DNA of 64,000 nt from Anaeramoeba flamelloides (Eukaryota; Metamonada; Anaeramoebidae). Location of the stretch: positions 5,270,001 through 5,334,000 of the forward strand of contig JANTQA010000033.1 in the NCBI GenBank assembly GCA_027625915.1. Reading direction: 5' to 3'. Both the position numbers and the translations under genes were made by a program. Every line of letters begins with the position of its first letter. The stretch's first letter is position 1. This document shows positions 35,216-48,116 of the stretch, in pieces. The notes below the pieces were generated by a model. The model was not told where the DNA came from. It made no database searches and saw only the letters and a program-made list of their open reading frames with translations.

Positions 35216-38200
35216 ATAAATTACAATAAAAGTTTTTTTAAATTTTATCCCAGATTTTTTATTATTTAATTTGGTTTTCAATGCTTTTATTTTTTTTTTT
35301 TAAGAGAAAATATTTCAAAAAGTTCTTGTTATAAATTCACCCATATCATTTTGAAAAAATTTTTTTGATAATACATTTGAAATGAAAATCAAGTATTTCC
35401 TGAAACCCCTAAGTAGATTAATGATTTCTCATTACCTGAAGAATCAGTACATTTATCTAAATTGAAAAAAAGTCTATTGAAAAATTGAATTTGTTTTTTT
35501 CAAAACGAATTTTGTCGATTATTTTGATCTACTTTTAAATGGTTATGTACTGACAATACTATTAATTGTAAAATAAAATGATCAAATTTTTCATTCAGTT
35601 TTCCAAAAACTCAATAATTAAAAGAAATCGATGAAGTTTCCAATTCTAAAATGGGAAACGAATATTTTGAGGCTTTTTTTAAGTATTAAAAATTTGAAAT
35701 GTTGAAAAAGGAAAATCTTTTTTTTTGGAAAATTTAAATGAAAATTTTGTTCTATTTATTTTTCATCAAATAGTAAATTCTAAAGTTATTTATTATCTTT
35801 TGTTTCAATTTATGAGTACCTCAATTCCAGAATTTTTTTTAATTGAGTAAATTATTATTTTTAAACATTTATTATTATTATGGATAAATTAATTTTAAAA
35901 TTTTATTAAAATTCCAAAATTAAAAATTAGATCACAAAGGTAATTTAGTTATTAAAAAGTTTTTTATGATCAATCTATTGCAAAAGATTATCTCAAGAAA
36001 TGTTTTGGTAAATTTCAAAAAAGAGTTCTACCTCATCACAATGTGATCAGTTGAAAATTTTTTAACAAGTGTCTGTTTTTAGTAATAATGAAAATTACTT
36101 TTTAAAACAAACGAAAAATGTTTTTTCCTTTTATGAATAATTTTTAAGTCAAGTATTATAAAAAATCAAAAAAAGAAATGTTCAGAGCAAAGATAAAAAT
36201 ATATATAAAGTCTGGTTTGTATTAGTCATTCGGAAATGCTCTGAGGTTGTTTTAAACATGAAATAAAATTCAAACGAATTGTTTCGAAACAATTAACGAT
36301 TGATAAAAAAAAAAAAAAAATTAATAACAAAAAGTTAATTAAACTTACCCATTTGTAAAAGGTACACCCAACAAAGAATAAATATGATAAAGAAATATTT
36401 TTTTTGATTACTTTTTGGCATTTGAGTTTTAGTTTATAAAAAAAAAAAAAATATGTTTTGTTTTTGTTAAGGTGAAATTTCTCTGAATAGTAAAAGAAAA
36501 AAAAATAAAAATTAGGACCCAGAATTAAAAGAATTTTCCTTTCTTTTGAATTGGGTTCTCTTGAGGCCAACTTGAAGTAATATGGATTATAATAAAAATT
36601 ACCCATCTAAAAAAAGCTATGTCCAAAAAAAAAAAAAAAAAAAAAATCAGAAAAATTCGAATATCATTAAAGAATCCAATCATTCAAAACAATATCATTC
36701 TATTTAGAGTTTTCTTGTCAGAAAAAGTTTAACTTTTCATAAACTTTAACAATTATTTTGAAAATGCTGAATTTTTATTTGATGAGAATTCCTCTTTAGA
36801 TTACTGAAAAAAATTTTTTTTCTAGAAAAATATGATTGACTACCTAATAATACTATGAAAAAAATAACAATGGGAAACCTTAAATTAATGATCGTTTCCA
36901 AGATTTTCTTTAATAGATGATTAATTGCCTATTTATAAAAAGATATTTTTCAGGTATTATTTTATAAAGCTTGAAATTTTTGTAAATATTTTCAAAGATA
37001 CTGAAAAAATTAATTTTCACAAAATTGACTAATAAAGAGTAAATATATTTGTATGATTTGTTCCAAGATCTTATCTATCCTTTTTCCTGTTTTAATAAAA
37101 AGTAAATGGAATTTTTTTAATCAAAAAATTATGTATTTCTCAAATTCAATAGAGTTAATGATGTGAGAATTTTTATTATGAAATAAAACTTCTCGGAATT
37201 AATTCTTTTGACAATACTCTATTGAGAAATTGAATTTAGTAATCTTTCATTAAAATTTCAAATTCACTTTAGAAAATATCCTAATTTCAAAAAGATTTAA
37301 AAAGATCAAACAAATGAAAATATTTGATCTCCACAAATAACGTCATGATCAATCGTCAAAGCTTATTATTAAATTAGGATCTAAATATTTTATTTTCATA
37401 AACAACACAAAATTATAACCAAGAAAGAATAATTTTTCAGAGACCATAAACAATTTTTGGACTAATAGTTTGAAAATTCAATCTGTTTTCCCAAACTGAA
37501 AAAATTAAAGTGCGAACAAATTATTTTGAGAAAAATAAGTTTAAAAATTGAAAATATGTCAAATTAAATAAACACTATTATTCACATCTTTTGATTTTAT
37601 TTTTCCAAAACTGGCTGAATATGGTTATTTCTCATAAATTCAAAATCTTTTCTATTTCTTCTAAAAAGTGATCATTCCAAAAAAAAGTTTTTTAACTTCA
37701 CCAAAAACAAAAATAATTTACAATTAAATGTTGGAGTTTTGTGAAATTTTGTTAGGATGTTAAAAAGAAAATATATCAATAGTAATTTTTATTTAAGGAA
37801 CTAGTCTCTATTATTTTTTTTTTTTGACCAATTACTAAATAAGGATTATTTATCATGAAATATGTTTAATATAGAAAATAAATAGAGTTTTTCAAACCGA
37901 AGTAATTGACAAAATATTTTCACGATCTTCATCAAAATAAAAAAAAAAAGAAAGGTAATTTTTATTTAAACAAATCAGAATGATCTTGTGGCCTTTATAA
38001 TTCAAATTCAAAAATTTTCCGATTCCTTCTGAAACATCAATAAAAAATCATTAATAAAAGAGTTGGTGAGAGCTGATAATAAAATGATATTTAAAAAAAA
38101 ACAGAAATGAGGAAAAATTAATTCAAAAAATTTGGTATTAAAAAAAATTTTGAGTTTTCGTCTTTTGATTTAGATTGTTGATTATTTAAACTCATCTTTA

Positions 38201-40540
38201 GCTCTATTTTTTACCAAATATTCTGAAAAAATAATTTTGATCACAAAAATTTCCAATTAAAAAACTACAAGACTGAACTTTTGAAAACCATTCATAATCA
38301 TACCTTGGTTTAAATTCTCAATCCTATATTTGATCATCCTTTTTTTCGAAAAAAATTTATGGTTTATTAGATTTTCAATTTACCTTTTGTGAAAAACAGT
38401 TCAAAATGTTTTTTAATTTGAAATCCAAATAGAAAATTCAAGGAAAGGTGTAATAGCAAAAAGAACGAATAAATAAATAAAGACAAAACGGTGGATTCAG
38501 AACAATAGCTGTTTTTTAAAACTTTCTTTTTGCAAGGGGTTTTTATTTGACTGATCAATTTATTAAAAAAATTGATTATTTTCTAGATCTCCAAAATCAT
38601 TTCAAATATTTTCGATCTGAGAGTAGATTTAAATAATATTTGTTGGTTTGATTAAAAATAATATAATGGATTATTATTTAAAGTTAATTTATTTCTTCTT
38701 TTTAATTGATCTTACTTTTGGTTTTCAGTTGCTATTAAGTTACCAATTAAAAGCTGTGTTTGAACTTTTTTTCCCTGTTTCACTTTTTTTCACTTATGTT
38801 TAGTCAAATCCATTGACATTATTTAAACTTTTCTTTTACCTCTTGAAGTGTTCAGATCGATTTTCTCATTTCTTCCTCCTATTAATGAATTATAAAATTT
38901 AACACTAAAAAAAAAATCTCATGATTTTTGCCAAGATTACAGTCTTTTCAAAATTTTTAAATATGCTTTGAGAATTTCCTAAAAATTTCAAGTTAAGTTC
39001 TCTAAAAGTGAAAAGCTTATTGAAGGGAAAAAATTCAAATTAAAAAACATTTTTTATTCTATTACTCTATCCTTTTTTTTCGTTTGGATTTTCTTTCATA
39101 AAAAAAGCTACCTCATTTTAATTTTTTATTATTTTTTACATTTTCTTTTTAAAATCCAAATAATTTAATTTTCTTTGGTATTTTCTGTTTAGGAAAATTG
39201 AAAAATTCCAGCTTTTTCCATTTCCAAAATATTTTGAGATCTGATTTTTTTCAATTCACAAATTCCAAAAATTTATTAGATTTTCTAACCCTTGTGAAAA
39301 AAATTTGGGTCATTAAAAAAAATTGGGTCAGTCAAAAACCATTTTGCTAATATTTATTATTTAAAAAACGAAAACAAATTTTTGACTGACCCAATTTTTT
39401 TTAATGACCCAAATTTTTTTCACAACGGTAATTATTTTTTAGGATTTTTGTGATTAAAAATGTGAATTTTTTCAACAATTCACCTTATTTTGTTTGTCTG
39501 TGAAAGTCTTTGTTTAAAAATAATATTGGTTCTATTTTTAATTAGGAACATTTAAAAAAAAAACTAAATTTTGCCTATTGAAGAAAAAAGGAAAATTTCT
39601 TTGTTGAGAAAAAATGCCATACAAGACACAGAAACCAAATAGCACCGATTGATCTTTCTGAAAAAAAGGAACTTTCATGCTCATTAGTATCTAAAGACAC
39701 TCAAAAATCATGGTAAGCTTGGGTTTAAGTGACTTTGTTCTTCACTGATATAAAAACTCAATTTTTTTATAAACTTGTATATTTATACTTGTAATTCTGT
39801 GGCAACATTTCTGAAAAAAGAGACTATTCTCTGAATTAGGCCTTTACAAACCTTCTTTATTATGATAATAGAAACGAATTTTGAGACTTTTCCGAAATGA
39901 TTGTACAGTTGTATAAATAACCCGTGTTTTTTATTTTAACCCATTACAAAAATTTAACTCACTCAAAAAATATTGGCTGACTCTAGATTAAAAGAAACAA
40001 ATCAATGGTATGACAACGTTATATAAACAAGAAATAGGGTTCTTTAAATAAATTTTTAAAAAGAATCTTGAAGATATGGAAAGATTAAAATGTAATTTTT
40101 TGACAAAAAAATGAGCAAAATTTCATTTTTTTATATTTTTATATAAAAAAATTATTTAATCTCACAAATTTTGTAAATATGCCGAAATTTTTGAAACAAA
40201 GGAATTTATTATTATTAAGTCATTTAGAATAATCAAAGATCTAACCTCTAAAGTCAATTTAAATCCGAACCAAGAATCTATATGTGTGTCTTCCTATCTT
40301 CAAATACCCAAGTATGAAAAAAAAAAACATGAGTTAAATTTTAGTAATGGTAAAAGGTTTTCAACACGGGATATTTACTGTATTTTAGATACAAAATTGT
40401 GTATAATATTTGAAAATTTCTTATCATTTCATTTTAAAACAAACAATTCAAGGACTAAAAGAAATTTAAGAATGGATATCAGATATTAATTCAAAAAAAA
40501 AATAGAGAGTTGCTTGGTTAAAGTATATCTAAAATCAAAA
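35215..40540. other. Intergenic region upstream of the membrane-protein gene
   Basis: It should contain the missing first exon(s) and promoter of the membrane-protein gene. One candidate small exon on the minus strand ends with donor TTCAG/GTAATG near 35436-35446 and would be in the right phase, but no ATG-plus-signal-peptide exon could be joined to it. The minus-strand open frame at 36226-36606 begins MGNFYYNPYYFKL but is dominated by Phe/Leu from T runs. A perfect-arm hairpin lies at 39288-39428. The rest is plain AT-rich spacer. Confidence 0.5.
39288..39428. mobile_element. Hairpin MITE with 46-bp perfect arms
   Basis: The left arm has TTGTGAAAAAAATTTGGGTC followed by ATTAAAAAAAATTGGGTC; the right arm is its exact complement. 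The loop of about 40 bp is AT-only. TA flanks both ends (39286-39287 and 39429-39430). At 141 bp with perfect arms it looks recent, or is kept perfect by hairpin-mediated correction. Confidence 0.85.
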
Positions 40541-41460
40541 TAAACTCTGTTTCGGTCAAAGGGGGCCAGTTCAATTGAAGAAATAGAATCCATTCTATGA
40601 GTTTAATTCATTATTCTTATTTAAACGAAAATTTCAATTTTTAGTTCAAAATCATTTTTTCTTATTTTACAAATTATTTTTTTTTTGTATTTTGCTTATT
40701 TTTTATATTTTTTTTTTTTTTTTCAAAATTTCAATTTTTATAATTAAATTTGAAAAAAAAAAAAACGAATTCAAATTAACTTTTAAGAAAGTTAGTCTTT
40801 GTATGTTCTTTTAAAATTCATACATTTACAAGTGAAAAATCTTATTGCCAAAAATTTTAATTTTCAAAAGAAATTGAGAATTTTACACAAGACGTTCCTA
40901 TGAAAAGGACCCAAAAAATTTTTTAACTTTTTTTTTTTAATTTGAAATTTATGGTTTGTTCAGGCTCTTCTTTGATGATTGTCGACTCTAATACGAAGTT
41001 AATTATTTTTCATATTTCTAAACAATCTAAGTTTGGTTGATTCTTATTAATAAAGTGACTTTTTCTTTTTTGGCGGGGTACCTTTGAGTGAAATGAAGTT
41101 TATTTGAATTTTTAGTTTTTATGAGGATTTTATGAAAAATAATTATTGTTGCAAAAAAATGTAGACTTTTCTTAACGAAATAACACAAATTTAAGATCAA
41201 TTTTATTTACCCATTACAGAACCCCTAGATTTTTTTTTGAAAGATATTTATATCCTAATCCTAAACTCGATAATAAACTCCATTTCGCTCAAGGATACTA
41301 AGTCAAAAATACAAAAATAACTTTTGCTTAAGAATAAACGAAGCTTAGATTGTTTAGAAAGAAGAGAAATAATAAAATTTTTATTAATCACAGTTTGTGG
41401 AATTTTTTATTGAATTGGTAATCTTTCGATCGGGGATATACTTCTCCTGTTTCAGTAGAA

Positions 41461-41650
41461 GTGTCGTCGAGTGCCGTCAAGTGCCTAGGATTTTTTTAAT
41501 TTTTAAAATGAAAAGAAAATTTATTCAATTTTCTTTTTATTTCAAAAAGTAAAAAAAACCTAACGGTGGTTTTCTTGAGGTTTTAATGTTTTATTTATGA
41601 AGTTTTCTAGGTTTTTTTGAGGTATTCTATTTTATTCAGAAAATCTATTG
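41461..41650 (+). repeat. Tandem decamer block and tail (family H)
   Basis: Decamers GTGTCGTCGA, GTGCCGTCAA and GTGCCTAGG are consecutive. They are followed by a tail with AAACCTAACGGTGG and two copies of a TTTTTGAGG-containing unit. The same head-tail arrangement occurs at 54535 and 56160. Confidence 0.65.
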
Positions 41651-41660
41651 ATTTTCGTTA

Positions 41661-41799
41661 CAGTAAGTTCCACTTTTTAGGCACAAAATTTCAACGAAAT
41701 TTAAGGAACAATAACAATCTCAAATTAAGGTACAAAATTGAGATTCTAATAAAATAAATTGTTAAAAAAAAAATTTCAAATTTTGTGCCTTAATTTGAT
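41661..41799. mobile_element. Truncated MITE, family E, copy 3
   Basis: It begins after TA with CAGTAAGTTCCAC and keeps the left arm and the start of the right arm (TTTTGTGCCTTAATTTGA), then stops. The last 60 bp of the family consensus are missing. Confidence 0.75.
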
Positions 41800-43066
41800 C
41801 ATGTGAATGATATAATAGTTTTGAACTTTAATATTTTAATTATTTTTATTCTTCTCCTTTTTTATTTATTAAATTTTCAATAATTACTTCCTTCTCTCAA
41901 TAAATAAATAAAGAGAAATAATACAATTCAGATTAGAGTCAACAATTATAAACAAAATGCCGATTAAAATCTAAAATTTCAAAAAACAAAATAACTGATA
42001 AAAAAAATTTTGGGCCCCTTTCATTGAAAGGTCTCATTCAAAAATTCTCAATTTTTTGGAAAATTAAAATTGTTGACAATAAGATTTTTTAATTGTAAAT
42101 CTGGGATTTTTTTTAGAACATAGAAAGACTAAATTTTCTTAATGTTAATTTGGAGTTTTCGAACATTTTTTTTTTTCAAATACAATTTTTTAAAAAAAAA
42201 ACACAAGCAAAAAGCAAAACACTAAAAATAATTTGTAAAATGAGAATCCATGCCTCAGATTTTAATTTTAAAAATTTTATTTTGGAAAGAATAATGAATT
42301 AAACTCATAGAATATATTCTCTTTCTTCAATAAAACCGGGCCTCTTTGACTGAAAAAGAGATTACTTTACAAAAATATGTAGTGGGATTTTCCATTCAAA
42401 ATTTTTAACTTTTTTTTTGGAAAGGATCAAAAATGAGAGTGGTATTTTCCTTAAAGATTTTGGTTAATTCAAGTCATAAAGCAAAATAAGATCGTATATT
42501 TTTTTTTTTCTTGTAAGGTTTTTTTTTAAAGTTTTTTTAAGAATATATTTCTTTTTTCCTAATTTATGGAATACTCAATCCCTTTTCTCAAACTAACCTC
42601 AAAAAAGTTGGGAAAAAAAAAACTTTTTTGATCTTGTTGATTTAAAAGATTCAACAAAAAGAAAATTTTCAATCCCTTTTCCAAATGATAATTATCTACT
42701 CAGGAAATATTCAAAACATTTCCAAATAAAAAGCATGTGATAATAAACAACTTTTTCAAAGCGAATGGGGGAAAAAATGATAGTAATGTTTTGGGTAATT
42801 AATAGAGTAAAATCTGTTTAGTTCGCAATTGTGTCCCAGAAAGAGTGGGGCGGGGGTTACTTTCTACCACAGTATATATGGGGTCAACCATATATCTCAA
42901 TTAGCAATTATTATTTGAATGCTAATCTTTATCTAAAATAAATACAAAAAACTCATTAGAGGTAACAAAATGAAAAGAGAAGGAAGACCAAGATCTCAAA
43001 TTAAAACATAAAAAAAAATATCTAAATCATAATAATTAAAAAGTAGTTTTTCTACTGGTTGAAATA

Positions 43067-43260
43067 CAGTCTGTTTCACTTTTTAGGTGCAAATTTCAAT
43101 GAAAATTAAGGTACAAAAAAATCTTAAATTAAGACAAAAAATTTCAATTCTAGTAAAATAGATTATAAATAAAATAATTCTGAATTTTGTGCCTTAATTT
43201 GAGATTTTTTTTGTGCTTTAAATTTGGTTGTAGTTTATACCTTAAATTTGAAACTGACTG
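43067..43260. mobile_element. Near-palindromic MITE, family E, copy 4
   Basis: 194 bp between TA dinucleotides, with ends CAGTCTGTTTCAC and (inverted) CAGTCAGTTTCAA. It is more diverged than copies 1 and 2. It lies only about 50 bp from copy 5. Confidence 0.8.
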
Positions 43261-43312
43261 TATATCCTTTGATTTGAGTATTTTTTTCATAATAAAATAC
43301 CAAAATAAAATA

Positions 43313-43511
43313 CAGTCAGTTCAACTTTTGAAATTTTAAACTTTAATTGAAAAATAATACACAAAAAAAAATACAAATTAAGACACAAAATTCAGATTAT
43401 AGTAAAATACCTTATGAAAATTAAAATTCCAAATTTTGTGCATTAATTTGAAGTTTTTTTTGTGCCTTAAAATTTTGTTGAAAAGTTGTGTTAAGATAGT
43501 TAAACTCAGTG
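43313..43511. mobile_element. Near-palindromic MITE, family E, copy 5
   Basis: It starts TACAGTCAGTTCAAC and ends near AAACTCAGTGTTA. The arms are eroded but the AAATTAAGACACAAAATTC and TTTTTTGTGCCTTAAAATT words are kept. Confidence 0.7.
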
Positions 43512-43708
43512 TTAATACTTTTTTTTTCTATCATGATTTGTATGTATGTTTTGAAATAGCACCTTATTGCCTACAGAAGAACAACCCCAGGTTCTGAATC
43601 TAACTAATTGTACTCCTAAACAGTTGGTAAGATATTCTTTATTTTAAACCCCATTTCAAAAACTGTGAATCACCAGAAATAAAAGATTGAAAAATATATA
43701 CTTATATC

Positions 43709-45065
43709 GTTTAGCACCCCAAATATACTAAAAACATTTCAACCAAAATTTTTAATTTGAAATGTTATCAAAGGATTATAAGATTTAGAATTTCTAAAAT
43801 ATTATATTAGAAAAAAAAAATTTATAATTAAAAATTATATAGTTACCTAAAATTAAAAAAATAAATTGAAAAAAAAATTCAACATTGAGAATTTTTTTTT
43901 GGTTATTTCGATTTTATTATTTTTCCATCCAAATTTTGTCAAAATAATTTTTTTTTTTTGAAAAGTTTGTCTAGACACTAAAAACCTATTAGACTTAATG
44001 ATTACAATACATCCTACTTTACTCGAAATTTTTTAGGGCATTTTTCACCAAAATTGCCTAAAATACTTGATAAAATAATTTTTTCATTACAAAAGATATT
44101 TATAACATCACATAGAAAATTTTCGATATGATGTCAATAAAAATATCAATCTCTATATTTGAATCTAAATAATTTAAAAATAAAAAAAAATATAAATTAA
44201 ATTTGCAAAAAAAAAAAATATTTTTTTTCATTGTAAAATTTGGAAATTTTTTCAAAAAGATTTTATTTCAATTATAAATGATTTGGCCAATAGTTCGAAT
44301 CATATTAATAATTTTTTTTTCTTTTATTATTTTTTTACTATTTTTCTAATATTTGAATTTTTTAAATCTAGATATAAAATAAACAATATTATTGAATAAA
44401 AAACCATAGATCAGAATTTATTTTCCAAGATCAGGATAAATTTAGAAAGGAAAATTTTAAATTTCACAAATATATTATTCAAATTTTTCCTCAAAATGCA
44501 ATTCAAAACAATTAAAATTTGTTTCCGAGATTATTTTATTATCTTTGAATAATATTTAAGAGTTATTTTTTATTTTTTTCTAATATTTAGGGATAATTAT
44601 TTTGCCAATTAAAAATTAATTTATATTTGTTTAATTCCAATTTAATTAAATTATTTTACATTTTTTTTTTTTTTTTTTTATTTTTACAAGTAATTTATAT
44701 TGCTTAAATAAAAGTTTTAGATAAATTATATTATTAAACTTTTAATTTTGGCCTAAAGAAATAAATTTCATTGTTCTCTTGATTCGGTATTTATTGAATT
44801 TTTTTCGAAAAAAAAAAATTAAATTTTTTCAGTAATTTATTTTTTACTTTATTTTTTTTTATCATAAAATTAGCAACATTGTTTGATTATTATCATTAAT
44901 AAATCAATGTGTTGAGTTTTGAATTACTATTACTGTAAAAAATTTCTGATTTTTAAAATTAAAATACAAATAAAATTCTTCAAAGAAAATGTAAGAATGA
45001 ATTATTATGGTTATTTCAAAAATACAAAAAAAACAAATCATAACATAACTACTTTATATTTGAAC
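43709..45065. mobile_element. Non-autonomous TIR element, family R, copy 3 (right end missing)
   Basis: The left end TTTAGCACCCC matches the family TIR, and about 1.36 kb aligns to copy 2 without the family E insert. The right ~150 bp are absent; the sequence instead runs into the inverted-repeat element at about 45066. Confidence 0.7.
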
Positions 45066-45280
45066 TAAACACCATTTCAAAAATTATGACTCACCTGAGA
45101 AAATAAATTGAAAAAAAAAAAAAAAGTTCATTTTTATTCAATGATAACTAATAATTAAATTTGATTTGTAATTCACTTTTAAATCATTCTAAATAGATAA
45201 AAAATCGATATTTTAAAAATTAAAAAAAATAAAACCAAAAACTGATAAAAAGTGAGTCACAATTTTTGAAAAGAGCATTG
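45066..45280. repeat. Short TIR element G, ATTTCAAAAATTATGACTCAC ends
   Basis: ATTTCAAAAATTATGACTCA at 45073 is mirrored by GTGAGTCACAATTTTTGAAA at 45252. A further left-end-like copy, CATTTCAAAAACTGTGAATC, lies at about 43651-43670, directly before family R copy 3. So the R element is bracketed by two left ends in the same orientation. Confidence 0.6.
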
Positions 45281-45864
45281 TCAATTTTTTATTACACAAA
45301 TTTTTACCGGAAAAAAGTTAAACAACTAGATTTTTTGTGAATAATTATATTCATTTTAAAAGACATTGCAAAGTCTCCATTTTGTTACAGATTATTTATC
45401 TTTTCGAGGATCTTTTTTTTTTTTTTTTAAACAACCTTTTGTACAAAAATTTCAAAAAAAAAAAAAGCAAAAGAGTTAGAAAAAAATTGAAAAATTAGAA
45501 AAAATGATTCTGATCCAAAAATATGAAAATATTTTTTTGATAAGAATATAGGAATAAACTCTCAAAACAACTTCCATTAACATTATAAAGTGTGTCAAAA
45601 TTTTTGAAAATAGTTTACAAGAAGGTACAACATCGAAATAACGCCATTGAGAAATCCTAAAAAGGAAAAGAAAACTATATTTTTTAAGGAAAGTATGATG
45701 AGTCAAGATAAGAAAATAACCAAGATTAAAAATTTCGCAGAAAAATGAATGGTCATACTAACGAATAAATATTTTCTCTTAAGGGAGTAGTCATTTTTGA
45801 AAAAATAAAATGAAATCTTGTCAAGATCTTGAAATTTTTTTTTTTTGTAATTTGTGTTTCGACT

Positions 45865-46895
45865 TATGGAATGGACATGTTAGCCTCATTTACACAATTT
45901 ATTGATTTGAGTCTCTTTTTTGAAATTCAAAATTTACATGTTTCCAATATAAAACGAAAAAAAGTAACTTATTATTTTTATTAACAATTAAGTTAATTCT
46001 TGAAAATGGGAAAACATATTTTTCTTTTTATGTTGGAAAGTATTGATTTCGAAAGCAAATTTTATATTTGGTTTCTTTTTCTTTGATTAATATTTCAATT
46101 CAAATCTCAGTCATTAAAACTAAATGAAGTATAGGTGATTCAATAATTGAATATTCGGTTGAAGTTTAACTACATGATATCAATTAAATTGAGATCTATG
46201 ATGCAAAAAAATTGTTTTCTATAAGATTTTGAAAAAGTTTTTTTCTGGTTTTCAAAAACAAATTGTTTATTTTGAAAAAAATTTTTTACAAATTATTTGG
46301 TCTTATTAACAAGAGTCCTTCTAACAATTCAATTCATTTTTGACAGAAAAAATTTGATTTTGAATTTTGAGGATAAAATTACTTTAATTCCCAAATATCT
46401 TCAAGAAAGGTTTATTTTGAAAAATCGAATTTCATCTTAAAACTTAAACAAAATTTCTTGGTAAAATTTTTAAATGGCCATAAAACTTTAATTATTATAA
46501 CTATCCTTCTTAAAAAAAATACAATGATTTTTTAATCCGTTAAATATATCATTTTTTTGGTTAACCAAAAGTTTTATCTCAAAAAAGAAAAAAAATATTT
46601 ATATTAATATTACAGGTAACAAAGAAATGTTATAGTCTAATAATGATCAAAATTGCAATAAACGGAGTAAAAACTAGATAAATTGTGAGAAAAAATTAAA
46701 AGTTAATAATTTTCAATTTCTGAAAAAATGGAAAAAAAAAGTTGATCTCTGTAAACTACTTTTCTTTTATGGCTTTCCTAGTCGATCAGAATTTTTTGAC
46801 ACTTTGGATCTACAAAATTTGTAAGTAGAGAATACCACCAATAACATATTTGAAAATTTTATCTTGTTGTTGTCGAAGACTGGTCCCTTAATAAA
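45865..46895 (+). repeat. Dispersed repeat M, copy 1
   Basis: About 1.03 kb aligns in direct orientation to 61500-62550. Shared words include TTTTTTGAAATTCAAA, AAAAAAAGTAAC, GATAAAATTAC and GTCGATCAGAATTTTTTGA. There is no reading frame of note in either copy, and no obvious termini. Confidence 0.65.
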
Positions 46896-47639
46896 ACTTA
46901 TATTAAAAATTTTAACAAGATCTCTTGAATCAAAATGTTTTTAAGTTATCAAATATATTGTTGTTCATAAAAGTAATTTGATGCAACATAAAATTTCGAA
47001 GGTACAAATAAATTGGTACATATTTCTTATTTTTTGTTTATTATTATTAAACAATAATCGAAAATTTAAAATAGACCTTTAAAAAATATTTAAAGTTATC
47101 TGATATTATGGTTTGTAAAAAATTAACTGAATTTATACTATTTTCAAAAAAAAGAAAAAATTGTATTCTTCCAAAACTGTTTTTTTCTCATCATAATAAA
47201 CAAAAATCTTTTACGAGTATATAGATATATATATATATATTAGAACTCTCAAATAACCTAATTGCCTTTTAAAGAATTTTTTAATTTGTATTGTATTGTA
47301 AAAAAAAAATAGTCGATGAAATAACCCATGTTTACTGATTTATTTGTATTTTAAAAAAAAATAAATGTTAACATGTAATAAAGGCCATCTTTAAAAAGTG
47401 AGCTTTTTTTTTATCAGGTTGTCAGAATTTCAGTTTGTTCAATAACACTGTTGACTTCAATAAATATTTTTTTTCAAAATTTTGCTGTTGTTTTTCCAAA
47501 AAAGTGTTTTTAACTGTTGTTTTCCAACTTTTTAGGTATTGTTTTGAGTCTTTTATCTGTTTTGAAATGAAAAAGATATCAAGAGTGTATTTACTTTTGA
47601 ACAAGTAAGACTGTTGTGTCAATAATATTGTCCTTCTTA

Positions 47640-47965
47640 AAGTCATAATTGAACTTTTTTTCAAAGTTCTTCAAAATATTTTTTCTTCTAATTGAATGAA
47701 AAATTTCAAGATCTTGATATAATCAATGAAAACTGATCTTTTTAGTTGTATAATTTACTTTCATTATTAAACTTTTTAAAAATCAATTGATTTTTAAATA
47801 ATTTGGTCATTTAGCCTGTTCTTATAGAATTTTAATCAGATAAAATATCTGATAATTAACTTTTGATTAATATGAAATATTCTTTCATTTAGGATTCTTC
47901 TCTCATCCAATATAATCAAAAGATAGAATGAAAATAAATAAATAAAGTCATTCAATTGAAAGATA
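47640..47965. repeat. Dispersed repeat J, copy 2 (inverted)
   Basis: Reverse complement of the 13480-13840 copy, recognisable by TCTAATTGAATGAAAAATTT, TTTGGTCATTTAGCC and CTCATCCAATAT. Confidence 0.6.
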
Positions 47966-48116
47966 TGATTTTAAGAGGCTTGACTTTTAGGAAAATTGAA
48001 AATTGAAATGAAATTTTTGTCTGCTCTTGTCAATTTCAAAAAAACTGAAAAATTACGATCCCATTTTTTTGCTCGTTTCAAGATACTTTAAAAAAGTGTT
48101 TAAGAAACTCTTTTTA

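Larger units (their letters stand above)
40541..42365. mobile_element. Fold-back TIR element, family I, copy 2 (nested)
   Basis: The left end reads TAAACTCTGTTTCGGTCAAA; the right end, inverted, reads AATCTCTTTTTCAGTCAAA. Complementarity continues inward for roughly 150-200 bp, for example ATGAGTTTAATTCATTATTC at 40599 against its complement near 42290, and CATTTTACAAATTATTTTT further in. The 1.8-kb interior contains a family H decamer block (41461) and a truncated family E MITE (41661-41799), both presumably later insertions. A further end-like sequence at about 41270 (TAAACTCCATTTCGCTCAA) hints at a second, nested copy. No coding frame. Confidence 0.7.

Noticed and set aside
35190-35281. 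N-terminal extension with poly-lysine upstream of the membrane-protein exon
   Set aside because: It begins only with TTG, translates an A30 run and has no signal peptide. An ATAATAG acceptor explains the region better as intron.
36226-36606. 126-codon minus-strand frame starting MGNFYYNPYYFKL
   Set aside because: Mostly Phe/Leu/Ile from T runs with no domain. The first 20 residues look plausible, so it could be a first exon of something, but nothing could be joined.
40286-40489. 67-codon plus-strand frame
   Set aside because: Slightly protein-like, but short, without family resemblance or splice context.
47422-47664. 80-codon minus-strand frame, Lys/Gln-rich
   Set aside because: Next to dispersed repeat J, with no recognisable motif; likely chance.
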